64,000 nucleotides of DNA, taken from positions 47,943 through 111,942 of the forward strand of contig JAGQIK010000115.1 in the NCBI GenBank assembly GCA_020431405.1, given 5' to 3'. Positions 53,080-62,386 of the stretch are shown here, one piece after another. The translations under genes and the position numbers were made by a program. Position 1 is the stretch's first letter, and each line of letters starts with the position of its first letter. Under the pieces are notes generated by a model. That model had not been told where the DNA came from. It was given only the letters and a program-made list of their open reading frames with translations, and made no database searches. The DNA is from Myxococcales bacterium (lineage in GTDB: Bacteria; Myxococcota_A; Polyangia; GCA-2747355).

Positions 53080-55542
53080 CTATTGGCCGGCGCTGTACTT
53101 GACACCGAGCTGCAGCGTCAAGGGCTGACCGGGGCGCGCGCCGAAGGGCCGGCGCGAGATGATGTAGCGGTGATCGAGCAGGTTGTTGACGGTGGCGTAG
53201 ATGCGCGCGCGCTTGGTCAGAAAGAACACGGCGGCGATGTCGAGCACGAAGCGCGCGGGGATCAGGTCCTCGGGGTCGATGTCGCCCTGGCCGGCGATGT
53301 CGCGCATCTCGCCGACGTAGACGCCGCTGACGGCGAAGGCCCAGCGGCGGCGCGACAGCTCGAAGCCGACGCCGAGCTGGTGGATCGGCACGTAGGGCAG
53401 GGCGTCGCCCTCCTGCACGTCGCCGAACTGCGGAAAGCCCGAGCGGAAGCTGCTCAGAAAGCTCGACAGCGTCAGCGTGTAGGTGGCGCGCAGCGCGAGC
53501 GCGAGCTTCCACGGCAGCTCGAAGCGCTGACGCGCGAGCGCCTCGAGGCCGCCGACGTTGACGGCGCCGCCGTTGTACTGCGCGCCGATGCTGGCGCCAT
53601 CGCAGCCCGACGAGAACGTGCAGTTGCCAGTGATGTTGCTGTAGCGATTGAAAAAGCCGATCAGCTCGGCGCGGGTCTTGGTCTTCTTGCTCGCCGCGCG
53701 CAGGCCCCACTCGACGTTGATGCTCGTCTCGGGTTTAACATCGTTGCTCTGGCCGGGCGCCACCGGCGAGAAGCCGCGGTGCACGCCGGCGAGCACGCCC
53801 AGCCACGGCACGAGCTGGTAGAAGGCGCCGACGCCGGGCACCAGCACGGTGCTGCTGCCGTCCTGCTGGCGCGTGTCGGGGGCTGTCTCCTCGTAGCTGC
53901 GGCGGATGTGCTCGAGGCGCAGACCCGGTGTGAGCAGCAGGTCGCCGATGCGGATCTCGTCGAGGGCGTAGGCGGCGAAGGCGACGCTGCTGGCCTTGTT
54001 GCGCAGCAGCGCTCTCTGCGCGGCGCCGCTCGGCACCAGCGTGGCGCTCTGCACCTGAAAGCGGTCCTCGGTGTGGTCGCGCTTGATCTGATCGTGATGC
54101 AGCCGCATGCCGACCTCGAGGGTCTGGCGAATGCGCCACAGGCGCGGCAGGCGCCAGTGCGAGAGCAGCTGCAGGCCTTGCGAGACGAAGCGGCGATCGT
54201 TTTCGCCGATGCCGAGGTCGATGCCCACGTCGGCGCTGTTCTGCTCGCCGCGCAGCACGGCGAGGGTGACCGCGTTGGTGCCGCCCGGGCTCTTCAGCAC
54301 GTCGCCGAGGTTTTCGTAGCGGTTGGTGCCCTCGTAGTAGGCGTTGAGCTTGTACCACTCGCGGTGAAAGTCGTGGCGGTAGGCCGTCAGCGCGACGTCG
54401 AAGCGCTCGCCCGAGACGAAGTAGTCGGCGCGCAGCTGCGTGCGCCACCAGCTCATGTTGCCCTTGGCGCTGGCGAGGTAGCGGCGCAGGCCGTCGCGTG
54501 CGAAGTCGTCGTCGCTGAGCCCGAGGTAGGTCTCGTTGGAGTCTTCGTCGGAGTAGCCGGCCTTGATGTCGACCTGGTGATAGATCGCGGCGGCTGGATC
54601 GGAGTGCCAGCGCGCCTTGAGCATCACCTCGTTCTTGGAAAAGCCGGTGTCGGCGCCGCCGTCGAGGCGCTTGAAGCCGTCGGTGGAGACGTGCACGCCC
54701 TCGACGAGGATGCCGAACGGGCCCCAGCTCTGGCCGGCGCGCCCGTGCACCTTGGCGAGGCGAAAACGGCCGTAGGACAGATCGATGCTGGCGAGCCGGC
54801 GTTGGGGCACGCGCGCGGTGAGCAGGTTGATCGCGCCGCCGATGGTGTTGGGGCCGTGCTTGACGGCGGCGGGGCCCTTGAAGACCTCGATGCCGGTCAG
54901 GCGCGTGAGCATAGGAAAGTAGTAGGCGGCGGGGGCGGAGTAGGGCGCCGGTCCGAGCAGCACGCCGTCTTCGAGCAGCGTGACCTTGGCGCTGCGATCC
55001 GAGTTGGCGCCGCGCAAGCCGATGTTGGGGCGCAGGCCGAAGCCGTCCTCGCCGCGCACGTACACGCCCGGCACGTTGCTCTCGAGCGCGCGTTGCACGT
55101 CGTTGTACTCGAAGCGCTCGAGCTCGCGCTCGCGCACCACGTGCGCCGACCCGGCGATGCGCGCGCGATCGCGCAGGCGCCCGATGATCGACACCGTCCT
55201 CAGGCGATACCCACTGCGCTTGCCCTTGGCTTTGTCCGTGCCCTTGCTCTTGCCCGCACCCGCACCCGCACCCGTCCCCGCACCCGCACCCGTACCCGTA
55301 CCCGCACCCGTGCCCGCCCCCGATCGCTTGGCGGCAGGATCGATCTTCGCGTCCGGCTCGATGGTCAGCTCGCCATCGCCGGTCTGCTGGCTCGCCGGTT
55401 GGCTCGTCGGCTGACTGCTCGCAGGGCGGCTCGCGGGCTGACTGGCAGGGCGGCTCGCGGGCTGACTGGTCGGGGGTGCGGCGCGCGCGGCGCCGCCGAG
55501 GGATAGCAAAACAGCCGTGACAAGGGGGAGTAGAGGTCTCAT
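53080..55542 (-). CDS. TonB-dependent receptor
   Basis: 820 residues. Signal peptide, then a spacer of Pro/Ser/Gln (SQPASRPASQPASRPAS) and a (Gly-Ala/Thr) run coded by CCCGCA-type hexamers. The plug domain follows: VSIIGRL (TonB-box-like), RELERFEYNDVQRALESNVP, RPNIGLRGANSDRSAKVTLL, EVFKGPAAVKHGPNTIGGAI, closest to FecA-type receptors. The rest is the 22-strand barrel, ending DHRYIISRRPFGARPGQPLT. Expected to import a ferric chelate. Followed directly by exbB and exbD. Confidence 0.94.
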   Translation of the reverse strand: MRPLLPLVTAVLLSLGGAARAAPPTSQPASRPASQPASRPASSQPTSQPASQQTGDGELTIEPDAKIDPAAKRSGAGTGAGTGTGAGAGTGAGAGAGKSKGTDKAKGKRSGYRLRTVSIIGRLRDRARIAGSAHVVRERELERFEYNDVQRALESNVPGVYVRGEDGFGLRPNIGLRGANSDRSAKVTLLEDGVLLGPAPYSAPAAYYFPMLTRLTGIEVFKGPAAVKHGPNTIGGAINLLTARVPQRRLASIDLSYGRFRLAKVHGRAGQSWGPFGILVEGVHVSTDGFKRLDGGADTGFSKNEVMLKARWHSDPAAAIYHQVDIKAGYSDEDSNETYLGLSDDDFARDGLRRYLASAKGNMSWWRTQLRADYFVSGERFDVALTAYRHDFHREWYKLNAYYEGTNRYENLGDVLKSPGGTNAVTLAVLRGEQNSADVGIDLGIGENDRRFVSQGLQLLSHWRLPRLWRIRQTLEVGMRLHHDQIKRDHTEDRFQVQSATLVPSGAAQRALLRNKASSVAFAAYALDEIRIGDLLLTPGLRLEHIRRSYEETAPDTRQQDGSSTVLVPGVGAFYQLVPWLGVLAGVHRGFSPVAPGQSNDVKPETSINVEWGLRAASKKTKTRAELIGFFNRYSNITGNCTFSSGCDGASIGAQYNGGAVNVGGLEALARQRFELPWKLALALRATYTLTLSSFLSSFRSGFPQFGDVQEGDALPYVPIHQLGVGFELSRRRWAFAVSGVYVGEMRDIAGQGDIDPEDLIPARFVLDIAAVFFLTKRARIYATVNNLLDHRYIISRRPFGARPGQPLTLQLGVKYSAGQ

Positions 55543-55589
55543 AACCGCGCGATATTGTGAGGGAATTGTCTTTCGCGCCGAAAGCTAAG

Positions 55590-55604
55590 TGAGAATAGCT
55601 CTCA
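55590..55604. promoter_or_regulatory. Fur-like operator upstream of the TonB receptor
   Basis: TGAGAATAGCTCTCA is an inverted repeat that matches 11-12 of 15 bases of the Fur core (TGATAATNATTATCA). It lies 48 bp upstream of the receptor ATG, with a CTTTCG/CGAAAG palindrome at 55570-55584 in between. Iron control of this operon is inferred. Confidence 0.5.
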
Positions 55605-55648
55605 TTTGCGAAACGGTCAACGGCTTCCTCGAGGCCCCTCGCGGTGGT

Positions 55649-58066
55649 ATGCAGCGCGCCATGCTGCTCGAGCTTCTGCAGAAAGCGCGTCACCTCATCG
55701 GCCGTGGCGGCGGCTTGCGCCCCGGCAAGCTCTCGCTCTCGGCGCTGCGTGCACCGGTGGAGGTCCGTCTCGACGACGCCGAGGTGCCGTACATCTACGC
55801 CACCAGCGTCGAGGACCTGCTCGTCGCGCAAGGCTACGTGCACGCCTCGCACCGCCTGGCGCAGATGGAGATGATGCGCCGCTTCGCGCGCGGCGCGCTC
55901 AGCGAGCTGCTCGGCGTCAAGCCGCTGCGGTGGCAGGACACGTCGCTTCACTTCGACGGGCTGAGCACCGTCGACCTCGACGCGCTGCTGCGCGCCTTCG
56001 AGCTCGAAGAGGCAGCCAAGCTCTCGCTGGCGCAGGTCTCGCCCGAGTATCGGCGACTGGTCGGCTGCTACGTGGCGGGCGTCAACGAGTACATCGCGCG
56101 CGGCCGCAAGCGACGCGAGCTCGAGCTGCTCCTGCTCGGCGGCGACGTCGCGCCATGGACCGAGCTCGATCCGTTTCTGCTCTACAAGGCCTTCTCCTAT
56201 CACCTGTGCTTCATCTGGACCGCCAAGCTGACGCTCGACGCGATGCTCGGCCGCTTCCCCGAGCGCGCAGACGCCATCCGCCGACTAGTGCACGGCGCGG
56301 CGCGCGTGCCCGACGCGGCCTTTCGCGCCGAGCACGTTGTCAGCGAGCTGGCGGCGCTGGCGCGCGGCGCGGTGGGCTTCTCCGGCTTCGCCGCCGGCGC
56401 GTACGGCAGCAACTGTTGGGCGGTGTCGGGCGAGCGCACGGCGAGCGCCATGCCGCTGCTCGCTTGCGATCCACACCTGCCGCTGATGGCGCCGTCGCTG
56501 ACGTACTTCGCCCATCTCGAGGCGCCCGGCCTCAAGGTCGCCGGTATCGCCAGCCCCGGCATCCCCGGCGTGACCATCGGCCACAACGACGACTACGCCT
56601 GGGGCCTGACGCACGCCTGGCTCGACGACTGTGATGTGTTCCGCGAGTCGAGCAACGGGCACGCGCCCTCGGACGCGTGGGAGACGCGCACGCTCGAGAT
56701 CCCGGTCAAGGGCGAGCGCGCGCCTCGCCGCGTGCCGCTGCGCTTTGGCCCGCGCGGCCCGATGATCTCCGACCTTGTCGCGCGCGGGCGCGGCGGCTTC
56801 GGCGACAGCAAGCGCCAGAGCGGCATCGACCCGCTCGAGCTGCCGGCCTTTTCGCTGCGCTGGACCGGACGCGACGGCGGGCGTGATCTCGAGGCCTACT
56901 GGAACGTCGCGCGCGGCAACAGCTGGGGCGACTTTCGCGAGGCCTGCGCGCTGTTCGCGACGCCGGCCTGGAACATGGTCTACGCCGACCGTCGCGGGCA
57001 CATCGGCTACCAGCTCGCCGGCTGGGTGCCCAACCGCCCGTGGGGCGGCTCGCTCGACGTGGTCGACGTGGCGAGCACGCACGACAGCAGCTGGCGCGGC
57101 TATCTGCCGCCGAGCGAGCTGATGCACGCCTTCGATCCGCCGGAGGGGCTCATCGCGTCGGCCAACGATCGCATCGCCGACGACAGCTACCCACACTACT
57201 TGTCGGACCTCTTCGAGCCGCCTTACCGCGCGCGGCGCGCGCGCGAGCTGCTCGCGGCGCGCGACGACCACACGGTGGCGAGCATGCGCGCGGCGCAGCT
57301 CGATCTCTACTCGGCGTGGGCTGACGAGATCAACCGCGACGCGCTGCAGCCGCTTGCCACGGTGGTGAGCGACGAGCGCGCGCGGCGCGCACTGGCGCTT
57401 CTCGCCGGCTGGGACGGGCGCTTCGAGCGCGGCGCCGGTGGGCCGGCGCTGTTCTACGCGTTCGTGGTGCGCTACGCGCGCGCGGTGCTCGAGCGCGACC
57501 TCGGGCGCGACGTCGCCGAGCACGTGCTCGAGCTCTACTCGATGCCGGCGCTCACCGTTCAGAAGATGCTGCAGCTGCGCGCCGACGCGTGGCTCGAAGA
57601 TCGCGAGCCGGCGGCGTTCATCGCCGACGCGGAAGCGGCGCTCGCCGGCGCCTGGTCGGAGCTGTGCGAGACGCTCGGCGACGACGCGAGCCGCTGGCGT
57701 TGGGGCGCGCTGCATCAGCGCACGCAGCGACACCTGCTGCACGTAGTGCCGCTGCTGCGGCGGCTGCTGTCGGTGGGCTTCGTCGAGAGCGGCGGCGACG
57801 GCACGACCCTCGACTCGGGGATCCTGCGCTTCAACGTCGGCTACGAGCAGTTCGGTGGATCCGACTCGCGATTGATCGTCGATCTCGCCCAGCCCGACAA
57901 CAGCCGCTGGGTACTCGCCACCGGTCAGAGCGGCGATCCGATCTCGCCGCACTACCGCGACCAGTTCGCGCTGCTTCACGCTGGGCGCGACCGGCCGTGG
58001 CCCTTCTCGCGGGCGGCCGTCGAGCGCGCGACCAAGCGGGTCGTGACGCTCGAGCCAGAGGGCTAA
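55649..58066 (+). CDS. Penicillin acylase family (Ntn-hydrolase) protein
   Basis: 805 residues from the ATG at 55649; a GTG at 55589 would run through the Fur-like site. YIYATSVEDLLVAQGYVHAS and LAQMEMMRRFARGALSELLG are the family start. The autocatalytic Ser is Ser254 in YGSNCWAVSG, giving an alpha chain of about 250 and a beta chain of about 550 residues. HNDDYAWGLTHAWLDDCDVF follows. No signal peptide is evident. May cleave N-acyl homoserine lactones or other N-acyl amides; substrate unknown. Confidence 0.9.
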   Translation: MQRAMLLELLQKARHLIGRGGGLRPGKLSLSALRAPVEVRLDDAEVPYIYATSVEDLLVAQGYVHASHRLAQMEMMRRFARGALSELLGVKPLRWQDTSLHFDGLSTVDLDALLRAFELEEAAKLSLAQVSPEYRRLVGCYVAGVNEYIARGRKRRELELLLLGGDVAPWTELDPFLLYKAFSYHLCFIWTAKLTLDAMLGRFPERADAIRRLVHGAARVPDAAFRAEHVVSELAALARGAVGFSGFAAGAYGSNCWAVSGERTASAMPLLACDPHLPLMAPSLTYFAHLEAPGLKVAGIASPGIPGVTIGHNDDYAWGLTHAWLDDCDVFRESSNGHAPSDAWETRTLEIPVKGERAPRRVPLRFGPRGPMISDLVARGRGGFGDSKRQSGIDPLELPAFSLRWTGRDGGRDLEAYWNVARGNSWGDFREACALFATPAWNMVYADRRGHIGYQLAGWVPNRPWGGSLDVVDVASTHDSSWRGYLPPSELMHAFDPPEGLIASANDRIADDSYPHYLSDLFEPPYRARRARELLAARDDHTVASMRAAQLDLYSAWADEINRDALQPLATVVSDERARRALALLAGWDGRFERGAGGPALFYAFVVRYARAVLERDLGRDVAEHVLELYSMPALTVQKMLQLRADAWLEDREPAAFIADAEAALAGAWSELCETLGDDASRWRWGALHQRTQRHLLHVVPLLRRLLSVGFVESGGDGTTLDSGILRFNVGYEQFGGSDSRLIVDLAQPDNSRWVLATGQSGDPISPHYRDQFALLHAGRDRPWPFSRAAVERATKRVVTLEPEG

Positions 58067-58123
58067 GCATCGGGAATCGCTGCGCGCTCACTGGCGCCTG
58101 TGTGCCCACCTGCGACATCTCCG

Positions 58124-58152
58124 TTGAATGTCCGGGCGCATCATTGTAGAAC
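58124..58152 (+). promoter_or_regulatory. Candidate sigma70-type promoter of the Cys-repeat gene
   Basis: TTGAAT at 58124-58129 and TAGAAC at 58147-58152 with 17-bp spacing; leaves a 40-nt leader with a GGGAGG Shine-Dalgarno (58189-58194). Confidence 0.5.
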
Positions 58153-58199
58153 CCTCGCTCGCGGCGCCGGAGCCCGATGCGCTCCGACGGGAGGATGTC

Positions 58200-59147
58200 A
58201 TGCGTCGGTTCGTCTTGGGGCTCACGCTCAGCACAGCGTCGGTCCTCGCCATAGCTTACGGCTGTTCCCCAGACCTCGGCGATGCGCCGTTTCTCTGCAA
58301 TCCGGGCTCGCCTCGCTGCCCCACCGGCTACACCTGCAACGCCGCCAACGTGTGCGTGAAGGACGGCGTCTGTCCGGCCGGTGTGCCGGGCTGCACCGGC
58401 AACGCCAACTGCGGCGACGGCAAGTGCGAAGGCGGCGAGACGTGCACCAGCTGCGAGAAGGACTGCGGCAAGTGCCCCAACACCAACTGCGGTGACGGCA
58501 AATGCGAGGGCGGCGAGACCTGCACCAGCTGCGAGCAGGACTGCGGCAAGTGCCCCGCCGGCTGTGGCGACGGCAAGTGCGAAAACGGCGAGAACTGCCA
58601 GACCTGCGAGCAGGACTGCGGCAAGTGTCCGACCAGCTGCGGCAATAACACCTGCGACAACGGCGAGACCAACGCGACCTGCCCGCAGGACTGCCCGTCC
58701 ACCAGCTGCACCGCGGGCACGACCAAGTGTCTCGACACGTCGACGCTCGAGTACTGCGATCAGGGCACGACCAAGACCGACAAGTGCGACGTCATCTGCG
58801 CCACGCAGTTCGACTACGCGGTCGGCTGCCGGCTCAACCCCGACACCAACAAAGACATCTGCATCTGCGCCAACTACGCCAACTTCGGCGAGCTCTGCGA
58901 CAACGACGTCAAGTGCGCGACGGGGCTGTTCTGCGGCAGCTTCGGCGCTACGTCGAGCCAGGGCTTCTGCAGCAAGTACTGCACGAACCCGGGTGGGCTG
59001 TGCACGGGCGGACCGAGCGGTACCGAGGCGCGCTGCAACCTCAACGTCGGCGGACAGGACGCCTGCGGCTTCGACTGTCAAAGCCTCTTCGCCGTCTGCC
59101 CCACGGGCCTGACCTGCGACGTGCTCGCGGGCATCTGCAAGCCTTAG
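58200..59147 (+). CDS. Cys-repeat lipoprotein
   Basis: 315 residues from the ATG at 58200 (GGGAGG 6 nt upstream). Lipoprotein signal (TLSTASVLAIAYGC). Residues about 65-165 are four tandem units of 23-25 residues based on CGDGKCEGGETCTSCEQDCG, the motif found at the ends of many myxobacterial surface proteins; the last unit is divergent (CGNNTCDNGETNATCPQDC). The rest is another Cys-rich domain (KCLDTSTLEYCDQGTT). Likely disulfide-bonded and surface exposed, function unknown. Confidence 0.85.
   Translation: MRRFVLGLTLSTASVLAIAYGCSPDLGDAPFLCNPGSPRCPTGYTCNAANVCVKDGVCPAGVPGCTGNANCGDGKCEGGETCTSCEKDCGKCPNTNCGDGKCEGGETCTSCEQDCGKCPAGCGDGKCENGENCQTCEQDCGKCPTSCGNNTCDNGETNATCPQDCPSTSCTAGTTKCLDTSTLEYCDQGTTKTDKCDVICATQFDYAVGCRLNPDTNKDICICANYANFGELCDNDVKCATGLFCGSFGATSSQGFCSKYCTNPGGLCTGGPSGTEARCNLNVGGQDACGFDCQSLFAVCPTGLTCDVLAGICKP
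58405..58695 (+). repeat. Four coding repeats of the CGDGKCEGGE type
   Basis: Units start near 58408, 58486, 58564 and 58636; the first three are close at DNA level (GGCGACGGCAAGTGCGAAGG-like blocks), pointing to internal duplication. Confidence 0.8.
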
Positions 59148-59176
59148 GCAGCAAGCCTTAGGCATCGCGACACGAC

Positions 59177-59806
59177 ATGGCCAAGCGAGGCCGAAAAAAA
59201 GGGCCCCCCATCGGTTTGATCATCGCGGTGGTGCTGCTGGTCTCGGCCGGCGGCATCGCCGGGGGCTTCTATTGGATCGTGCGCACCGCCGAGAAGCGCG
59301 AGGACCAGCGCGCCGAGCATGGTCCGGCGCGGCAGCTGCGACTCGACCAGGTGCTGGCGCTGCCGCTGGACGTCGACATGGCGACGCTGGGGCAGAAGGC
59401 GCAGACCCCGCCGGTGCTCAACGCCGTGCGCGTGCTGGTCGCCAGCACGGACTTTCACAAGGCGATCTTTCGCTGGAAGAGCAGCGATCCGAGTCACGTC
59501 GGATCCATCGAGCTGTCGCGCGCCGCGAACCTCAGCACGCACCCCCAAGCCCAGCAGCTGATCGCGCGCGCGATGACGCTCTTTGGCGCCAAGCTCGCGC
59601 GGCGCGGCGCGCGCTTCGTGTACCGGCACGAGGGCGCGCGGCTGGTGCTCTCTCGCTTCGGCTCGCGTTTGAGCATCTCCGCCGGCAGCTCGGAGCGCGC
59701 CGGCTGGAAGGGCACGTTCGCCGCGTTCAGAAGCGCCATGCGCGTGATCGCGCTCGGCGAGCCGCTGGCGGGCGGCGCGGCGACGCGCGGCGCGCTCGGC
59801 CTCTAG
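59177..59806 (+). CDS. Single-pass membrane hypothetical protein
   Basis: 209 residues. Basic N-terminus, one helix (PIGLIIAVVLLVSAGGIAGG), then a soluble alpha/beta domain (VRVLVASTDFHKAIFRWKSS, LIARAMTLFGAKLARRGARF). No family recognised. Its stop overlaps the 3' end of the convergent gene by 3 bp. Confidence 0.72.
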   Translation: MAKRGRKKGPPIGLIIAVVLLVSAGGIAGGFYWIVRTAEKREDQRAEHGPARQLRLDQVLALPLDVDMATLGQKAQTPPVLNAVRVLVASTDFHKAIFRWKSSDPSHVGSIELSRAANLSTHPQAQQLIARAMTLFGAKLARRGARFVYRHEGARLVLSRFGSRLSISAGSSERAGWKGTFAAFRSAMRVIALGEPLAGGAATRGALGL

Positions 59807-60870
59807 CGATCGAGATACGCGCGTAGCGCCCGGTGCAGCTCGCTGCACGGCGCGCCAGCCTGCGCAGCTTCGACGACCGCCCGCAGCTCGGGCGCGAGCG
59901 GTGCGTCGATGGTTTGTTCGAGCAGCTCGGCAATCATCTCGGCGCTGCTGCGCGGGGGAAACTCGCCGCGTGCGAGGCCGAGCAGGCGCGCGTCGCCGCT
60001 CGCCGTGTCGACGAGGATCTGTTCGGCGTGTGTGCCCGGCTCGAGGTCGATCGTTTCGAGCGCCGCGTTGGCGAAAGCGACATCGGCCGCGACGCTGACG
60101 CGCTGCTGCGTGGTGGGGCCGCTGTGGGAGAGCCACGCCGCGAGGTCGACGACGGAGCTGGGCTGATAGAGCAGCGCGAGCTCGCTGGCGCGGGCGGCTG
60201 GCGCGAGCGGCGGCACGAAGCCGACGCCGGCGAGGTCGTGCGCCTGGTGGATGGCGAGCTCTTCGAGCAGCGCGCGATTGATCAGCGCGCGCGCGCTGAG
60301 CTCCTCGGTCCACTCCCAGTCGTCGCGGATGCGGCGCAGCCATAGCGCGCGCGAGCTGCCATCGGGCGTCAGCGAGCGCGCGTCGTAGAGCGGTCCGCCT
60401 TCGAGCGCTAGCCGGGGCGCTGCGTCGGAGTCGACCACGACGAGCTTGGGCGAGTAGCGCAGCAGCGCGTCGCCTGTGCGCTCGAGCTCGTCACGCTCGA
60501 CGATCAGCGGATAGCGCGTGAAGCCGTCGACGAAGCTGGCGCTGCGCGCGGGCAGCTCGTCGAGCCACGGCGACGATGTAGGCGGCTCGAGCGGCGCGTC
60601 GAGGCCGACGATGTCGGCGTCGTCGGCCAGCGCCTCGCAGGCGTTTTCGGCGAGCATGCGCGCGGCGGACTGCTGCTGTCGGAACGTGTCGAGGGTCGGA
60701 CGGCGTTGCAGCTCGTCGCCGATGCGAAGCTGCATCGCGATCAACACGCCGCGCCGATCACCCTGTTGGCTGAGCCAGTCAGCGTAGACCTGCGCCGCGT
60801 CGCGCTCGCCCTCGGGGGCGTCGGCGACGGCCTGCAGCAGCGCGCGTTCTTGGTCGCTAAGCGAGGGCAT
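59803..60870 (-). CDS. TIGR02996 domain-containing protein
   Basis: 355 residues from the ATG at 60870. TIGR02996 is N-terminal (MPSLSDQERALLQAVADAPE, then DAAQVYADWLSQQGDRRGVL). C-terminal 300 residues are helical and acidic, ending in a helix pair (MIAELLEQTIDAPLAPELRA) similar to a degenerate kinase C-lobe or an adaptor; the segment DEWEWTEELS / HQAHDLAGVGFVP resembles a pseudokinase-like region only weakly. Third TIGR02996 protein of the window. Confidence 0.8.
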   Translation of the reverse strand: MPSLSDQERALLQAVADAPEGERDAAQVYADWLSQQGDRRGVLIAMQLRIGDELQRRPTLDTFRQQQSAARMLAENACEALADDADIVGLDAPLEPPTSSPWLDELPARSASFVDGFTRYPLIVERDELERTGDALLRYSPKLVVVDSDAAPRLALEGGPLYDARSLTPDGSSRALWLRRIRDDWEWTEELSARALINRALLEELAIHQAHDLAGVGFVPPLAPAARASELALLYQPSSVVDLAAWLSHSGPTTQQRVSVAADVAFANAALETIDLEPGTHAEQILVDTASGDARLLGLARGEFPPRSSAEMIAELLEQTIDAPLAPELRAVVEAAQAGAPCSELHRALRAYLDR

Positions 60871-60928
60871 GCGGCAAGCGCGAGCATACCCGCAGGGGGG
60901 GCAATACCGCGAACACCCGAGCATGGGG

Positions 60929-60934
60929 TAGTCT
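60929..60934 (+). promoter_or_regulatory. Candidate leaderless promoter (TAGTCT-N6-ATG)
   Basis: TAGTCT, 6 nt, then the ATG at 60941; no Shine-Dalgarno. Confidence 0.35.
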
Positions 60935-60940
60935 CGCGCC

Positions 60941-62350
60941 ATGACGACCCCAGTCTCGATCACCTTCCTCGGCGCCGCCCGCACCGTCACCGGATCGATG
61001 CACCTGCTGCAGGTTGGCCAGCAGCGACTGCTCGTCGACTCCGGGCTCTACCAGGGGCACCGAGACGAAGCGCAGCGGCGCAACCACGACGTGCCGCGCG
61101 CGGCCACGGAGGCCGACGCGGCGATCCTGACCCACGCGCACATCGACCACTGCGGCAACTTGCCGACGGTGGTCAAGCGCGGCTTCAGCGGGCCGATCCA
61201 CTGCACTGGCGCGACGGCCGACGTGACGACCTACATGCTGCGCGACGCTGCGCGCATCCAGGTGCATGACGCGGAGTATCTCAACCGCAAACATCAGCAC
61301 GACCGCGACTGGCACGAGATCGAGCCGCTCTACAACGAGCGCGACGCCGAGCGCGCGCTCGAGCGGCTGGCACCGCACACCTACGACGCGCCGTTCCAGC
61401 CGATCACGGGCGTGACGGCGCGCTTCATCGACGCCGGTCACGTGCTCGGTTCGTCGTCGGTAATCCTCGACATCGATCGCGGCAAGCGGGCGGAGCCGCT
61501 GCGCGTGGTGTTCTCGGGCGACATCGGTCGGCGCGGGCTGCCGATCTTGCGCGACCCGGTGATCCCCAGCGGCGCCGACTACGTGGTGATGGAGAGCACC
61601 TACGGCGACCGTCTGCACGCCCCGGCGCGCGAGATCCACGAGCAGCTGGCCAAGGCGGTCGACTTCACGCGCGAGCGCGGCGGCAAGGTGATCATTCCCA
61701 GCTTCGCGCTCGAGCGCACGCAGGAGATCGTCTTCGCGCTCAACCAGCTGGTGCGCTCGGGTCGCGTCGAGCCGATCCCCGTCTACGTCGACTCGCCGCT
61801 GGCGATCAACCTCACCGAGGTCTTTCGCCGTCACCCCGAGTGCTACGACGCCGAGACGCTGCAGTTCGAGGCCGAGAGCGGCGATCCCTTCGGCTTCGAC
61901 GGGCTGAAGATGGTCGAGTCGGTGGAGGAGAGCAAGGCGCTGACCAACTCCACCGAGCCGGCGGTTATCATCGCCGCCTCGGGCATGTGCGAGTTCGGTC
62001 GCGTCGTCCACCACCTGCGCCGCGCCGTGGGCGATCCCAACAGCACCGTGGTCATCGTCGGCTACCAGGCGCAGCACACGCTCGGCCGGCGCTTCGTCGA
62101 GCGCCGCAAAGAGGTGCGCGTGCTCGGCGTGATGCGCGAGCGCCGCTGCCACGTCACCGTGCTCGACGCCTTTTCGGCTCACGCCGATCGTGACGAGCTC
62201 TTGTGGTGGGCCGAAGGCTGCGGCGAGCAGGTGCGGCGCTTCTTCCTCGTACACGGCGATCCTGACCAGAGCGAAGCGTTCGCCGAGCACCTCGCCGCAC
62301 GCGGCCGCGAGGCGCACGTGCCGGCGCGTGGCGAGCGCATCGAGCTCTAG
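60941..62350 (+). CDS. MBL-fold beta-CASP ribonuclease-like protein
   Basis: 469 residues. HAHIDHCGN gives the HxHxDH metal motif; SGDIGRRGLP and DYVVMESTYGDRLH follow. The beta-CASP part has IIPSFALERTQEIVFALNQL, ASGMCEFGRVVHHLRRAV and VGYQAQHTLGRRFVERRKEV, and the last motif DAFSAHADRDEL. It matches YSH1/CPSF73-like bacterial RNA-processing exonucleases. Possible role in mRNA turnover. Confidence 0.93.
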   Translation: MTTPVSITFLGAARTVTGSMHLLQVGQQRLLVDSGLYQGHRDEAQRRNHDVPRAATEADAAILTHAHIDHCGNLPTVVKRGFSGPIHCTGATADVTTYMLRDAARIQVHDAEYLNRKHQHDRDWHEIEPLYNERDAERALERLAPHTYDAPFQPITGVTARFIDAGHVLGSSSVILDIDRGKRAEPLRVVFSGDIGRRGLPILRDPVIPSGADYVVMESTYGDRLHAPAREIHEQLAKAVDFTRERGGKVIIPSFALERTQEIVFALNQLVRSGRVEPIPVYVDSPLAINLTEVFRRHPECYDAETLQFEAESGDPFGFDGLKMVESVEESKALTNSTEPAVIIAASGMCEFGRVVHHLRRAVGDPNSTVVIVGYQAQHTLGRRFVERRKEVRVLGVMRERRCHVTVLDAFSAHADRDELLWWAEGCGEQVRRFFLVHGDPDQSEAFAEHLAARGREAHVPARGERIEL

Positions 62351-62386
62351 CGGGCACGGAGAGAATAGGGCGCGCACGCCGTACAA

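Noticed and set aside
55589..55648. GTG start at 55589 for the penicillin acylase-like gene
   Set aside because: It would place 20 residues without family similarity over the Fur-like operator; the ATG at 55649 fits the family start better.
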